A stretch of DNA of 44,149 nt from Porphyromonas gulae DSM 15663 (GCF_000378065.1 NZ_KB899170.1:1-44149); one strand, 5' to 3'; positions 7,088 to 16,232 are shown, counted from the first letter of the stretch. Notes: a model not told the origin generated them from the sequence alone. Numbers and translations: made by a program.

Positions 7088-8500
7088 TTAGTTGTTAGCG
7101 TGGATTATATGCGAATCATTTTTCCAACCAGGAGTATAAGAGAAAATAGCAATATCACCAGGTGCTATGTTCGTAGAATAACATTTTGTAGGCATATTGT
7201 ATTTTGCTATTTCGTGCCATGTTGATCCATCTTCTTTATTTAATCTATATACTTTATACTTAGGATCTGGGTTTAAGCAAAAACCGAGACTTATGGAATT
7301 ATTTGGGTCCCGATTAACAATGACCATATACTCTTTTATGGGTTTGGGAGATACAGAATTACTGAAAGAAGCATTTGCTCTTAAAAACGAAACTACAGCA
7401 CCGTGGTTGCTAGTAGCAAGATTATCAAAAGCTTTCGGCAAATGCCAATTATACAGTCGCTTTGTCCCTAATGGGATATTATCGCCTGTATGCAAAGTTT
7501 TTATGACGCGAGAATTGAAAAAAAGCCATGAAATTTTTTTTAGCTCCATATTCATTGCTTTAACAGTTTCATAAGTCTGTGTTTTATTCCCAAAAGGATC
7601 TAAAGGACCATCGTGGTATCCTGGTGCATTGGGCGTTAAATAAGAAAAGTATTGAATTCCTTTTGCTCCATATGCTAAGTTGCTGTAGACTTGAAGTCTC
7701 AAATTGCTGAGCGTAGGAATTGGTTGTATATAATCCTCTTCAGAATCGAAAGGGATCATAGCTGTAGACAAAGCAAAAGCCCAAAATGGTTTATTTGATT
7801 TTTTTGCAGCTCTAGATATTACTTCTAAATCACGATACCACCATTTTCTCAAAACAAGATCAGGGCTATTGTTGAATTGGCAAATTGGATAATGATCAAA
7901 TGAGATAATTGGAGCATTCGGTATTGAATTAATGAAATCTGAAATATAATTTGTATATACATGGTCTGGATCTCCGTATCCTGGGAAAAGATTGATGTAA
8001 CAGGGATGAATAAGGTTTGAATCAATCTTTTGAATTGTATCGATCCAAGTCGTGAGTGTTTGGAACATATCTTGTCGAGGCTCATCGTAAACAAAATATC
8101 CTGCAAGAGCAGGATGATCTTTATATTTTGCCACTAGTCTTTTCATCTCGGATTCTGAACAGTATATTGGGCAGACATGTAAGAATGTCTTTATTCCAGC
8201 TTGCTTAGAGAACTCTAAACTTCTTTTCAAATCCTCTTCTCCAGCATGGAAAGATAGATTATGTGTGAATCCAGCATTTTTTAAATCCATGTAATTTTCT
8301 TTAGTTGTCATTTCACCCCTTAAACTATACCAAGCAAGAATAGGGAGCTCTTGAAGCCCAAAGTCATTGTTGTAAGGGGAGCGCGAATTGAAGAAATCTT
8401 CTTGATTGGAGGTCGAAGTAAAAGTCTTTTCTCCTTCCGTACATGAAATGCATGTCAGGGAAATGATCAATAAAAGTAGGCGGATTCTGAAAAAAATCAT
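7088..8500 (-). CDS. lipoprotein with TIM-barrel glycoside-hydrolase-like domain
   Basis: 470 aa. The N-terminus MIFFRIRLLLLIISLTCISC is a lipoprotein signal with the lipidated Cys at 20, followed by TEGEK. The body resembles glycosidase TIM barrels of the GH42/GH2-like type in Bacteroidetes: MKNAGFTHN-type strand ends, AGIKTFLHVCPIY, then HPALAGYFVYDEPR, where the Glu after Asp sits at the usual acid/base position, and later PIISFDHYPI and KPFWAFAL. A beta-rich C-terminal part follows. I cannot name the GH family. The base composition is clearly more AT-rich than that of the fadD/prfB genes beyond it, and it is bracketed by two copies of the 145-bp MITE, so acquisition by transfer is plausible. 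It has its own good promoter (8537-8568). Confidence 0.75.
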   Translation of the reverse strand: MIFFRIRLLLLIISLTCISCTEGEKTFTSTSNQEDFFNSRSPYNNDFGLQELPILAWYSLRGEMTTKENYMDLKNAGFTHNLSFHAGEEDLKRSLEFSKQAGIKTFLHVCPIYCSESEMKRLVAKYKDHPALAGYFVYDEPRQDMFQTLTTWIDTIQKIDSNLIHPCYINLFPGYGDPDHVYTNYISDFINSIPNAPIISFDHYPICQFNNSPDLVLRKWWYRDLEVISRAAKKSNKPFWAFALSTAMIPFDSEEDYIQPIPTLSNLRLQVYSNLAYGAKGIQYFSYLTPNAPGYHDGPLDPFGNKTQTYETVKAMNMELKKISWLFFNSRVIKTLHTGDNIPLGTKRLYNWHLPKAFDNLATSNHGAVVSFLRANASFSNSVSPKPIKEYMVIVNRDPNNSISLGFCLNPDPKYKVYRLNKEDGSTWHEIAKYNMPTKCYSTNIAPGDIAIFSYTPGWKNDSHIIHANN

Positions 8501-8536
8501 GTTGGAAAATTTTTAAATTAAACTTGAATGAGTTTT

Positions 8537-8568
8537 CAAAATTAGTTTATTTTGTTGATGTATGCAAA
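8537..8568 (-). promoter_or_regulatory. promoter of the lipoprotein gene (-33 TTTG, -7 TAATTTTG)
   Basis: On the minus strand TTTG (8565-8568) and TAATTTTG (8537-8544) are 20 nt apart, matching the Bacteroidetes sigma-ABfr promoter in both motif and spacing. Transcription should begin near 8530, giving a 30-nt leader. It is the only promoter in the window where I see both boxes at the expected distance. Confidence 0.6.
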
Positions 8569-8718
8569 TCTTTCTGTGCGTAATCATACGTCAGTTCGAC
8601 GTAAGAAAAGGTCAATGAATTTGTTTTCTGATTAGGAGTAAATGCCAAAGAACGTGGGCATTATGCTTGAAAAAGTAGCGAATTATTTGTGTATTAGTAT
8701 TTGAAAGAACAAATAAAA

Positions 8719-8863
8719 CAGAACAACCGCATCAAAATGTAAGTACCTGATTATCAATCGTATTTTTGAGTGCATTCTTTTTCTTTGAGTATAATCTCCG
8801 AAATGCAATCATTTGAAAATTAGCAACTTGTATTTTCCCGAAATTTTTGATGCGGTTGCCTTG
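8719..8863. mobile_element. 145-bp MITE, copy 2 (diverged)
   Basis: Same length and orientation as copy 1, with scattered substitutions, including some in the terminal repeats (CAGAACAACCGCATCAAAA on the left, GGTTGCCTTG on the right). No flanking duplication is visible. It is therefore older than copy 1 or has lost its flank by rearrangement. It ends 40 bp before the -7 box of the acyl-CoA synthetase gene. Confidence 0.82.
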
Positions 8864-8903
8864 GTATGAGTATATCATCTGACAGTCAGTTGACAAATAA
8901 GAC

Positions 8904-8911
8904 TACCTTTG
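8904..8911 (+). promoter_or_regulatory. -7 promoter box for the acyl-CoA synthetase
   Basis: TACCTTTG fits TAnnTTTG. It implies a start near 8917 and places the TTG at 8909 inside the promoter, which decides for the ATG at 8963 as translation start. Confidence 0.55.
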
Positions 8912-8962
8912 CACTCGGAAACAGCGGCTAAAAATAGATGCCGACAAAATATCGATTTCATT

Positions 8963-10786
8963 ATGGCGGTCACTATCTATCATCCGGCAGAATTGCCTCA
9001 GCGACAAGCTGAAAAATCCCCTAATAAGACCATAATCAAGTATTACGATCGCGAAAGCAAACAATGGCGTAATATCAACTGGAGCAAATTTGCAGCCGGC
9101 GTCATGAATGCTGCGAAAGCATTAGCCGAGATCGGCTTGGAACCGGGGGAACGAATCGGTATCTATTCCCCCAATATGGTACACTGTCTGTATACCGAGT
9201 TGGGGGCCTTCGCCATGCGGGGTGTAGTAGTGCCTTTGTATGCCACAAGCTCACCGGAACAGTTACGGTTCATCGTGGAGGATTCATCCATGGAGACACT
9301 GTTTGTCGGAGAGCAGTTCCAATACAACAATGCTTATCGGGTACAGAAAGAATATGGTACGCTAAAGCGCATAGTCGTATTCGATGAGCGCGTGGTGCTC
9401 AATCCGGAGGATAAGACTTCGAAATACTTTTCCGAATTTGTTCGTTTGGGTGATTCCATGCCGAACGAGACCAAGGTCAAAGTCTCTTCCCGCGAAGCCA
9501 TTCCCTCTGATCCGGCACTGATCATCTATACGTCGGGCACCTCCGGCAGGAGCAAGGGCGTACTTCTGCGGCATAGCAATCTGATGTGTCAGATGAAAGT
9601 CCATAGTGAGCATATCCCCGTCTATGGGCCGGGTGAGCTGTCGATAGCTTTCCTGCCGATGAGTCATATTTTCGAAAAGGCGTGGACCCTCTTTTGCCTG
9701 ACAACGGGAACGAGGATAGCCATCCTGAGAGATCCCAAGAAAGTACTGGAAGCGCTGCCTCAAATACGCCCCTCGCTCATGTGCAATGTGCCGCGATTTT
9801 GGGAGAAGGTGTATCAGGGCGTAAACGAGAAGATGGCCTCCTCCCCTCGCATTCTGAAAGGTCTTTATAGACGTGCTATGGCCGTGGGGCAGCGCTATCG
9901 GTTGGACTATTGGAACGAAGGAAAGCGTGCTCCGCTGCTTCTGAGTATGCAATATGCCTTTTACAACCGGACGATATTCACCCTGCTCAAGCGGGTGCTG
10001 GGACTACAGCGTGGACGCTATTTCCCTACGGCCGGAGCACCGCTATCGGATGAGATCAACGTGTTCCTTCAGTCTGTAAACATTCCTATCATTGTCGGAT
10101 ATGGTCTGTCCGAAACGACGGCCACTGTATCCTTCTACCCACAGCGAGGATTCAAGATCGGCTCCATCGGCAAAGTGATGCCGGGGCTGGACGTCCGAAT
10201 AGATCCGGACAATAACGAGATACTGGTCAAGGGCGAATCCATCATGTCCGAGTACTACAAGCTACCGGAGGAAACAGTGGCAGCTTTCACGCCAGACGGT
10301 TATTTCCGTACGGGCGATGCCGGACGCATGGATCCGGATGGCACCCTTTATTTTCTGGAGAGAATAAAAGACCTGTACAAGACTGCCAACGGAAAGTACA
10401 TAGCTCCGCAGATGATCGAGGGCATGCTGGCCAAGGATTCCATCATCGAACAGATAGCGGTAATAGGCGACAGATTCAAGTACGTGAGTGCTCTGGTCTA
10501 TCCGAATTGGGAGCTGGTACGACGGGCTGCTATCAAGCGAGGACTTACGGAAGCCAGGAGTATGTCTGTGGACGAGATGGCTGTAAATCCTGAAATCAAC
10601 CGTCTGATGATGGCCAGAATAGAAGCGGCGCAGGATTCGCTCGCTGCCTATGAAAAGGTGAAGTACATTACGCTCCTCGCTGAACCTTTCACATTAGAGA
10701 AGGGAGAACTGACCGAAACGATGAAGTTCAAAAGGCGGGTAATCAACGAACACTACGCCGAAGCCATCGAAAAGATGTACCTTTGA
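8963..10786 (+). CDS. fadD: long-chain acyl-CoA synthetase (AMP-forming)
   Basis: 607 aa from ATG 8963 (MAVTIYHPAELPQ). The upstream TTG frame start would lie within the promoter. It is an ANL-superfamily adenylating enzyme: the P-loop-like A3 motif LIIYTSGTSGRSKGV is near 186-200, YGLSETTATVSFYP is the A5 region, and YFRTGDAGRMDPDGTLYF with ERIKDLYKTANGKYIAPQ gives A7-A8 and the hinge. The C-terminal LTETMKFKRRVI resembles the usual LTPTLKxKR end with its catalytic Lys. It activates fatty acids with ATP and CoA at the inner membrane. P. gingivalis-type Bacteroidetes use it for lipid recycling rather than full beta-oxidation (inference). It precedes prfB by 124 bp. Confidence 0.92.
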   Translation: MAVTIYHPAELPQRQAEKSPNKTIIKYYDRESKQWRNINWSKFAAGVMNAAKALAEIGLEPGERIGIYSPNMVHCLYTELGAFAMRGVVVPLYATSSPEQLRFIVEDSSMETLFVGEQFQYNNAYRVQKEYGTLKRIVVFDERVVLNPEDKTSKYFSEFVRLGDSMPNETKVKVSSREAIPSDPALIIYTSGTSGRSKGVLLRHSNLMCQMKVHSEHIPVYGPGELSIAFLPMSHIFEKAWTLFCLTTGTRIAILRDPKKVLEALPQIRPSLMCNVPRFWEKVYQGVNEKMASSPRILKGLYRRAMAVGQRYRLDYWNEGKRAPLLLSMQYAFYNRTIFTLLKRVLGLQRGRYFPTAGAPLSDEINVFLQSVNIPIIVGYGLSETTATVSFYPQRGFKIGSIGKVMPGLDVRIDPDNNEILVKGESIMSEYYKLPEETVAAFTPDGYFRTGDAGRMDPDGTLYFLERIKDLYKTANGKYIAPQMIEGMLAKDSIIEQIAVIGDRFKYVSALVYPNWELVRRAAIKRGLTEARSMSVDEMAVNPEINRLMMARIEAAQDSLAAYEKVKYITLLAEPFTLEKGELTETMKFKRRVINEHYAEAIEKMYL

Positions 10787-10910
10787 GCTTCGTTTTCCCC
10801 TATGCACTGTCCCGGAAGCATACGGAGCGCATTCGGGTACAGTGGTTTTTCGGCAGATGTTATTGGGACGCCGAACGAAGCAAAAACTAACAAAACACAT
10901 ATAATTATCG

Positions 10911-12027
10911 ATGATTACTATAGACCAACTGAACTCTCTGTTGGAGCGCCGTGATGCGCTGAGGGGGTATCTTTGACGTCGATAACAGACGTATCCAATT
11001 AGAAGAGGAAGAACTGCGCACACAGGATCCTGCCTTCTGGGAGGACAACAAGCGTGCCGAGGCACAGATGCGCAAGGTGAAAGAGCTGAAGAGCTGGATA
11101 GACTACTACGATGCCATCGACACGGCTGCCGAGGAGGTGAAGCTCGCTTTCGAATACTGCAAGGAGGGTATATCCACTGAAGAGGAGGTGGATGAAGCCT
11201 ATGCTCATGCCATCCGGCTGATAGAAGAGGTGGAGCTGAAGAATATGCTCCGATCCGAAGAGGATCACTTCGGTGCCGTGCTCAAAGTGAATGCCGGTGC
11301 AGGAGGAACCGAGAGCCAAGACTGGGCTTCCATGCTGGTGCGTATGTACCAGCGTTGGGCAGACAAGCAGGGGTATCAAGTAACGATAACCAACTGGCAG
11401 GATGGAGATGAAGCAGGTATTAAGACTGTGACGATGCAGGTGGAAGGCAATTTGGCCTACGGATTCCTCAAGAGCGAGAATGGGGTACATAGACTCGTTC
11501 GCGTCTCTCCCTATAACGCACAAGGTAAGCGTATGACATCGTTCGCCTCCGTATTCGTCGTGCCGCTGGTGGACGATTCTATCGAGATCGAGATCAATTC
11601 TGCCGGTATCAGTTGGGATACTTTCCGCTCAGGTGGAGCAGGTGGACAGAACGTTAATAAGGTAGAGACGGGAGTCCGACTGCACTACAAGTACAAAGAT
11701 CCAGAAACGGGAGAGGACAAAGAAATCGTGATCGAGAATACGGAGAGCCGTACCCAGTACGATAACCGCGAAAATGCTATGCGGCTGCTCCGCTCACAGC
11801 TCTATGAGATGGAACTGCAACGCCGACGGGCTGCAGAGGCCAAAGTGGAGGCCGGCAAGAAAAAGATAGAGTGGGGATCGCAGATCCGCAGCTATGTATT
11901 CGATGATCGCCGTGTGAAAGACCATCGTACCAACTATCAGACGAGCAATGTCAATGCCGTTATGGATGGTGACATAGATGATTTTATCAAGGCTTATCTG
12001 ATGGAATTTGCCGGTGAAGAGGCGTAA
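10911..12027 (+). CDS. prfB: peptide chain release factor 2, programmed +1 frameshift
   Basis: Reading starts at ATG 10911 and meets an in-frame TGA at 10974 (codon 22). The site is AGGGGGTATCTTTGAC, the classical RF2 slippage site with an internal Shine-Dalgarno-like AGGGGG and the slippery CTT before TGA. Skipping T10974 continues in frame from 10975 to the stop, giving 371 aa, the usual RF2 length. The GGQ peptidyl-tRNA hydrolysis motif is at 244-246 (SGGAGGQNVNK). The stop-recognition tripeptide, SPF in E. coli RF2, reads SPY at 199-201. The frameshift is autoregulatory: low RF2 favours shifting and hence RF2 synthesis. This is not a pseudogene. Confidence 0.96.
10963..10977 (+). promoter_or_regulatory. 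RF2 +1 frameshift element
   Basis: A Shine-Dalgarno-like run precedes the slippery CTT (10971-10973), the UGA (10974-10976) and a following C. It matches the E. coli prfB element and controls RF2 synthesis at elongation. It is also notable that an anti-SD-dependent stimulator is kept here, since Bacteroidetes make little use of Shine-Dalgarno at starts. Confidence 0.93.
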
Positions 12028-12067
12028 TCGACTTTTGCCTCTGAAAGGAGGGATTCGTTGATCAAAG

Positions 12068-12112
12068 GAAATGGGTCAGGCTTGCATCGGCAGTCGGCCC
12101 ATTTCTTTTTTG
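12068..12112 (+). terminator. terminator after prfB
   Basis: GAAATGGGTC (12068-12077) pairs with GGCCCATTTC (12096-12105), including one G-T pair, and TTTTTT follows. It separates prfB from the polysaccharide genes. Confidence 0.7.
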
Positions 12113-12266
12113 CAGGAAGTCCGGACATGTCGTCGGTTTATCGGCTTACATACACCTATAGGCATGGTTTTTGTATCTCATGTTCTTTCGGGTAGTAGGC
12201 ACTATATTCCTGCTACAGGACGAGGAAATAGCCGACTTTCTCCCGATAGAGCTTCTCTTTTTATCT

Positions 12267-12274
12267 TACCTTTG
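12267..12274 (+). promoter_or_regulatory. -7 promoter box of the polysaccharide operon
   Basis: TACCTTTG, TAnnTTTG type, 29 bp before ATG 12304. The in-frame TTG at 12274 lies in the box and is therefore not the start. Confidence 0.55.
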
Positions 12275-12303
12275 TGCCGAAGAACTCAATCAGCTATTAC
12301 AAT

Positions 12304-13638
12304 ATGGATATTGCCGTAGTCGGTATCGGCTATGTGGGACTGGTCAGTGCTACTTGCTTTGCGGAGTTGGGAGCAAATGTTCGCTGCATAGATACTGATA
12401 GAAATAAAATCGATCAGCTGAATAGCGGGACTATCCCCATCTATGAGCCGGGGCTTGAAAAAATGATAGCTCGCAATGTGAAAGCCGGCAGACTGCGATT
12501 CGGAACGGAGATAAAGCAAGCCGTGCCGGAAGCCGATATTGTATTCATAGCGGTGGGTACACCGGCCGGTGAAGACGGCAGTGCGGATATGAGCTATGTG
12601 CTCGATGCTGCTCGTAGTATCGGTCGTGCCATGAGCCGTTATATTCTGGTCGTTACCAAGAGTACCGTGCCGGTGGGATCGTACCGACTGATCAGGAAGG
12701 TTATACAGGAAGAATTGGACAAGCGTGAGGTGCTGATTGACTTCGACATCGCTTCTAATCCGGAGTTTCTGAAAGAAGGAAATGCCATCGATGACTTCAT
12801 GAAACCCGATAGAGTGGTCGTGGGAGTGGATTCGGACAGGGCACGCGAACTGATCACAAGTCTTTATAAGCCAATGCTCTTAAACAACTTCCGTGTTCTT
12901 TTCATGGACATTGCTTCGGCTGAAATGACCAAATATGCTGCCAATGCCATGCTGGCCACTCGGATCAGCTTTATGAATGATGTGGCCAACTTGTGCGAAC
13001 GAGTGGGTGCAGATGTCTCGATGGTTCGTCTCGGTATCGGTTCCGATTCACGTATAGGCAGCAAGTTTCTGTACCCGGGTTGTGGGTACGGTGGATCCTG
13101 CTTCCCCAAGGATGTCAAAGCTCTTATCAAGACAGCAGAAGACAACGGTTACACGATGGAAGTCCTACAAGCCGTTGAACGTGTGAACGAGAAGCAGAAG
13201 AGTATCCTGTTCGATAAGTTCTCGGCCTATTATAATGGCGATGTTCAAGGTCGGCGTGTGGCAATATGGGGGCTTTCATTCAAGCCTGGTACCGATGATA
13301 TGCGTGAAGCCCCTTCGCTGGTACTCATCGAGAAGCTGCTGGAAGTTGGTTGCAGGGTCCGAGTGTACGATCCTGTGGCGATGAAAGAGGCACAAAAAAG
13401 ATTGGGCGACAAAGTGGAATATGCCACGGATATGTGCGATGCAGTCCGGGGAGCAGAGGCTTTGTTCCATGTGACGGAATGGAAGGAATTCAGAATGCCT
13501 GACTGGGCAGCTCTCTCTCGAGCGATGGCTTCACCTTTGGTCATTGATGGTCGTAATGTGTACGAGCTTCCGGCGGACAGCGATTTTACCCTGCTTAATA
13601 TCGGTAATTCCGCTATCGAATCTGCCTCAACCAAATAG
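12304..13638 (+). CDS. ugd: UDP-glucose/UDP-ManNAc-type 6-dehydrogenase
   Basis: 444 aa from ATG 12304 (MDIAVVGIGYVGLVSATCFA). The dinucleotide-binding GIGYVG is at 7-12, the central domain has NPEFLKEGNAIDDF, and the catalytic Cys lies in YGGSCFPKD at residue 266. The C-terminal UDP-sugar-binding domain is present. The enzyme oxidises the C6 hydroxyl of a UDP-hexose to the carboxylate using two NAD+ in the cytosol, supplying a uronic acid to glycan synthesis. The NPEFLKEG sequence and Cys context look more like UDP-glucose than UDP-ManNAc dehydrogenase, but the substrate is not certain. It heads a run with wzy (15 bp gap) and glycosyltransferases. Confidence 0.92.
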   Translation: MDIAVVGIGYVGLVSATCFAELGANVRCIDTDRNKIDQLNSGTIPIYEPGLEKMIARNVKAGRLRFGTEIKQAVPEADIVFIAVGTPAGEDGSADMSYVLDAARSIGRAMSRYILVVTKSTVPVGSYRLIRKVIQEELDKREVLIDFDIASNPEFLKEGNAIDDFMKPDRVVVGVDSDRARELITSLYKPMLLNNFRVLFMDIASAEMTKYAANAMLATRISFMNDVANLCERVGADVSMVRLGIGSDSRIGSKFLYPGCGYGGSCFPKDVKALIKTAEDNGYTMEVLQAVERVNEKQKSILFDKFSAYYNGDVQGRRVAIWGLSFKPGTDDMREAPSLVLIEKLLEVGCRVRVYDPVAMKEAQKRLGDKVEYATDMCDAVRGAEALFHVTEWKEFRMPDWAALSRAMASPLVIDGRNVYELPADSDFTLLNIGNSAIESASTK

Positions 13639-13653
13639 ATAAAATAGATAATC

Positions 13654-14697
13654 ATGTTACCTTATTTCGTTTTATTTGGTTTCCTTGCGGTAATGTTCCT
13701 TGCAGATAAATATGATGATCGTTTCAAACCCTTCGTCTTTTGGATATCAGGACTCGCTCTTGTAATTTTCTCCGGTACAAGGATCGGGATGGGACGGGAT
13801 TATAAAATTTACGAATATGCCTATCAATTTCCGGATAGTAAAACAGCCCACAATTTCGAGTTGATATGGCAATGGATCAATAAAGCCTTTCATTCTTTGA
13901 ACTTGGATTTTCATACATGGCTTATATTGGTATCCTTTGTGACCATTCTCCTGATGTTCATCGGGATGAGAAAGATGTCCAAAGATTGCATCTTTTCTAT
14001 CATCGCTTTCTTCCTCATATACAGAGGATATTTCGAAACGATGAATTCCATGCGACAATATGTGGCCATGGGCATCATATTTGCGTCATTCCCATTGTTT
14101 TTGTCTAAAAAATATTTGTATTTTTATATCTGTATCGCTTTCTCCGCACTCTTTCATACGAGTGCTTTAGTCATGATGGTACTGTTTCCTCTGTCTCGAA
14201 AGCGAATCGACAATTCCTTGTTAGTGATTGGTTTGGTTGTAACATGGATTTTGGGAGCAGTCATTCTTCAACCTATTGCAGATTTTGCGGTTACTCTACT
14301 TCCGGAGAGATATGGTTTTTATATCAGAAAGGAGTTTATACCGGCTGTTTCTTCTTCCGGCTTTTTTCAACTTTTCCTCAATATCTCTGCGCTTGTGTTT
14401 TTGGCGATAAGGTCTGACCTTGAAAAAAAGGATTCTCAAATTGATCAATATATTTTCCTCTATGTCTTATCGATTCTGATATATAACACAACTATTTCTT
14501 TTGAAGTGGGTATCAGGCTTATGTTCTATCCTTTTATGTTCATATTCATATTGATCCCTAATGCTTATGTATTGTCAGATAAAATATGGCAAAAAGGTGT
14601 GATTTTGGCTATTTTGGTTGTGTTCTCATTCTTTATGCTTAAGGATCTCAGCAGTCCAGCTGAACCATACGCTAACTATAAGTCTATACTCTTCTGA
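13654..14697 (+). CDS. wzy: Wzy/EpsG-type polysaccharide polymerase
   Basis: 347 aa with about ten predicted membrane segments, starting MLPYFVLFGFLAVMFLADKY. It follows the EpsG/Wzy pattern: GTRIGMGRDYKIYEYAYQF in the first long loop, then RQYVAMGI and ALFHTSALVMM, with Arg, Gln and His placed as in EpsG-family proteins. It polymerises lipid-linked repeat units on the periplasmic side of the inner membrane. The P. gingivalis gene in this neighbourhood has been reported as the O-antigen polymerase needed for both O-LPS and A-LPS; I identify it with that gene by context. AT-rich like the following glycosyltransferase genes. Confidence 0.85.
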   Translation: MLPYFVLFGFLAVMFLADKYDDRFKPFVFWISGLALVIFSGTRIGMGRDYKIYEYAYQFPDSKTAHNFELIWQWINKAFHSLNLDFHTWLILVSFVTILLMFIGMRKMSKDCIFSIIAFFLIYRGYFETMNSMRQYVAMGIIFASFPLFLSKKYLYFYICIAFSALFHTSALVMMVLFPLSRKRIDNSLLVIGLVVTWILGAVILQPIADFAVTLLPERYGFYIRKEFIPAVSSSGFFQLFLNISALVFLAIRSDLEKKDSQIDQYIFLYVLSILIYNTTISFEVGIRLMFYPFMFIFILIPNAYVLSDKIWQKGVILAILVVFSFFMLKDLSSPAEPYANYKSILF

Positions 14698-14717
14698 AAA
14701 ATACTGTTTAGAGAATT

Positions 14718-15029
14718 ATGATCGTGCATTCTCCCTTGGTCAGCGTGCTTATTCCTCCATACAATGTTGAGAAATCAGAAATCGAGTCTGATTTTGAAAT
14801 AGCCTACTTGAATGTAGCTAAAATGTTTTATGACAAAGCTCCCTGCAATCAATATAAGACGATAAGGGAATACAGGCCACTGAATCCGAAGAGAATCGCC
14901 TCCATGCAATACCATCCGTTTATCCGATTTAAGTTTGCTTGTCAATTGTCAGACTCTTCTGTTCTGAGATATTTAGGATATTTTCTGTGTAAAACAGAAC
15001 AGAAGATAAAAAGAATGATGAGAGCCTGA
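14718..15029 (+). pseudogene. remnant of a GT2 glycosyltransferase (internal deletion)
   Basis: A 103-codon frame. The first 17 residues (MIVHSPLVSVLIPPYNVEKS) are the unmistakable start of a GT2 enzyme (VSVLIPxYN). The nucleotide-binding Asp, DXD and catalytic regions that should follow over about 200 residues are missing, and the rest (SDFEIAYLNVAKMFYDK onward) looks like an unrelated or C-terminal piece ending in a basic tail. The simplest reading is an in-frame internal deletion of a GT2 gene. It lies 20 bp after wzy and 46 bp before the next GT, in operon position. It may still be transcribed and translated, but it cannot be an active glycosyltransferase. Confidence 0.6.
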
Positions 15030-15075
15030 CTTTGTGTTGCCACAGTCTTTTTCCTACAAAGTAATTCGACATAAT

Positions 15076-16227
15076 ATGATAACCGTTGCCCATCTGATCA
15101 ATAACATTGTCCAATCAGGACCGGTGATAGTCATGCGCGACATCATTCGACACATGGATCGAGACAAATTCCATCCTATTGTCATTTGTTTGCGTCATGA
15201 GGAAAAAGAAGATCCGATAGTGAAAGAGCTAAGAGCTATAGACGTAAAATGTATTTACCTCAACTACAGCCTTCTTTCTTTGGAGCTACAGACCGGTAGG
15301 ATAGCACGAAAGGTTTTGTCTGTGCTACGCAACGAGAAAGCTCATATCCTCCATAGTCACGGATACCATCCTGATCTGATTGCCTCTCATTTGTCCCGGA
15401 ATATAACAAGCCTAAGTACCCTCCATAACATCTCCAAGGACGACTTCACTTTCCTGAAAGGTAATTTATTGGGGAGCTACATGAATTTCCGCTACTTGCG
15501 TAGCCTTAGTAAGATAGGACATTATGTAGCGATAAGTAGAGCTGTAGCTGACTATTATGCATCACATGTAAATAAAACAAAAGAGAGAATACGTATTATC
15601 CACAATGGTGTAGATCTTTCTTTTTTCCAAATACCGGACGAAGATCATCAGAAACAGCTGCGACATCGATTAGGACTTCCAGTCTCCGGGAAAATCTTCC
15701 TTGTCGTGGGACGTCTGTTCTCTCGCAAGGATCCTCTCATCATTATTCGAGCCTTTAAATCCCTTTTAGAGAGCCAAAAATTGAGTGGCGATTCTTATCT
15801 CTTTTTTGTAGGTGACGGGCCATTGAGTGATGCTTGTCAAAAGGAAATTGGAGACAAGACCCATAATATCAGGTTATTGGGTTTTCAGAAAAATGTCCAT
15901 GAATATATGATGGCAGCAGATTATGCCATCACGGCCTCTCACTCGGAGGGTTTCGGCCTGAATTATCTGGAGGCTATTGCTTGTGGAAAACCCGTTGTAG
16001 CCACTGATTTGCCTCCATTCAGAGAAATCTGCGGCACAGGCTTTCAGGACAACGAATTGTTTTTTTCTGTAGGAAACCAAAAAGAATTGGAGGATTGCAT
16101 ACTAAAAAGCCTTGGTCATACGTTCAACCCTCAAAAAGTCTTCGATATCAGGCATCGTTTCTCTGCCGAAACAATGTCAGCACAATATCAGAACTACTAT
16201 ACAGAACTATTGGCTTCACTAAAATAA
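15076..16227 (+). CDS. glycosyltransferase family 4
   Basis: 383 aa from ATG 15076 (MITVAHLINNIVQSGPVIVM), the normal GT4 opening; the upstream TTG at 15034 would add an unlikely extension and begin five bases after the previous frame. The acceptor domain has LHSHGYHPDLIASHL. The donor domain has IFLVVGRLFSRKDPLIIIRA, FFVGDGPL and the SEGFGLNYLEAIACGKPVV motif with E-x7-E. It transfers a sugar from a nucleotide donor to the lipid-linked repeat unit. Published P. gingivalis work assigns LPS glycosyltransferases to this neighbourhood, but I do not assign a symbol. It precedes the GT2 gene by 5 bp. Confidence 0.88.
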   Translation: MITVAHLINNIVQSGPVIVMRDIIRHMDRDKFHPIVICLRHEEKEDPIVKELRAIDVKCIYLNYSLLSLELQTGRIARKVLSVLRNEKAHILHSHGYHPDLIASHLSRNITSLSTLHNISKDDFTFLKGNLLGSYMNFRYLRSLSKIGHYVAISRAVADYYASHVNKTKERIRIIHNGVDLSFFQIPDEDHQKQLRHRLGLPVSGKIFLVVGRLFSRKDPLIIIRAFKSLLESQKLSGDSYLFFVGDGPLSDACQKEIGDKTHNIRLLGFQKNVHEYMMAADYAITASHSEGFGLNYLEAIACGKPVVATDLPPFREICGTGFQDNELFFSVGNQKELEDCILKSLGHTFNPQKVFDIRHRFSAETMSAQYQNYYTELLASLK

Positions 16228-16232
16228 ATTCA

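Noticed and set aside
6885-8863. composite transposon made of the two 145-bp MITEs and the lipoprotein gene
   Set aside because: Copy 1 has its own target duplication, showing that it inserted alone, and copy 2 has no matching outer flank.
10911-10976. prfB as a frameshifted pseudogene
   Set aside because: The in-frame TGA lies in the canonical RF2 programmed frameshift site, and the rest of the gene is intact.
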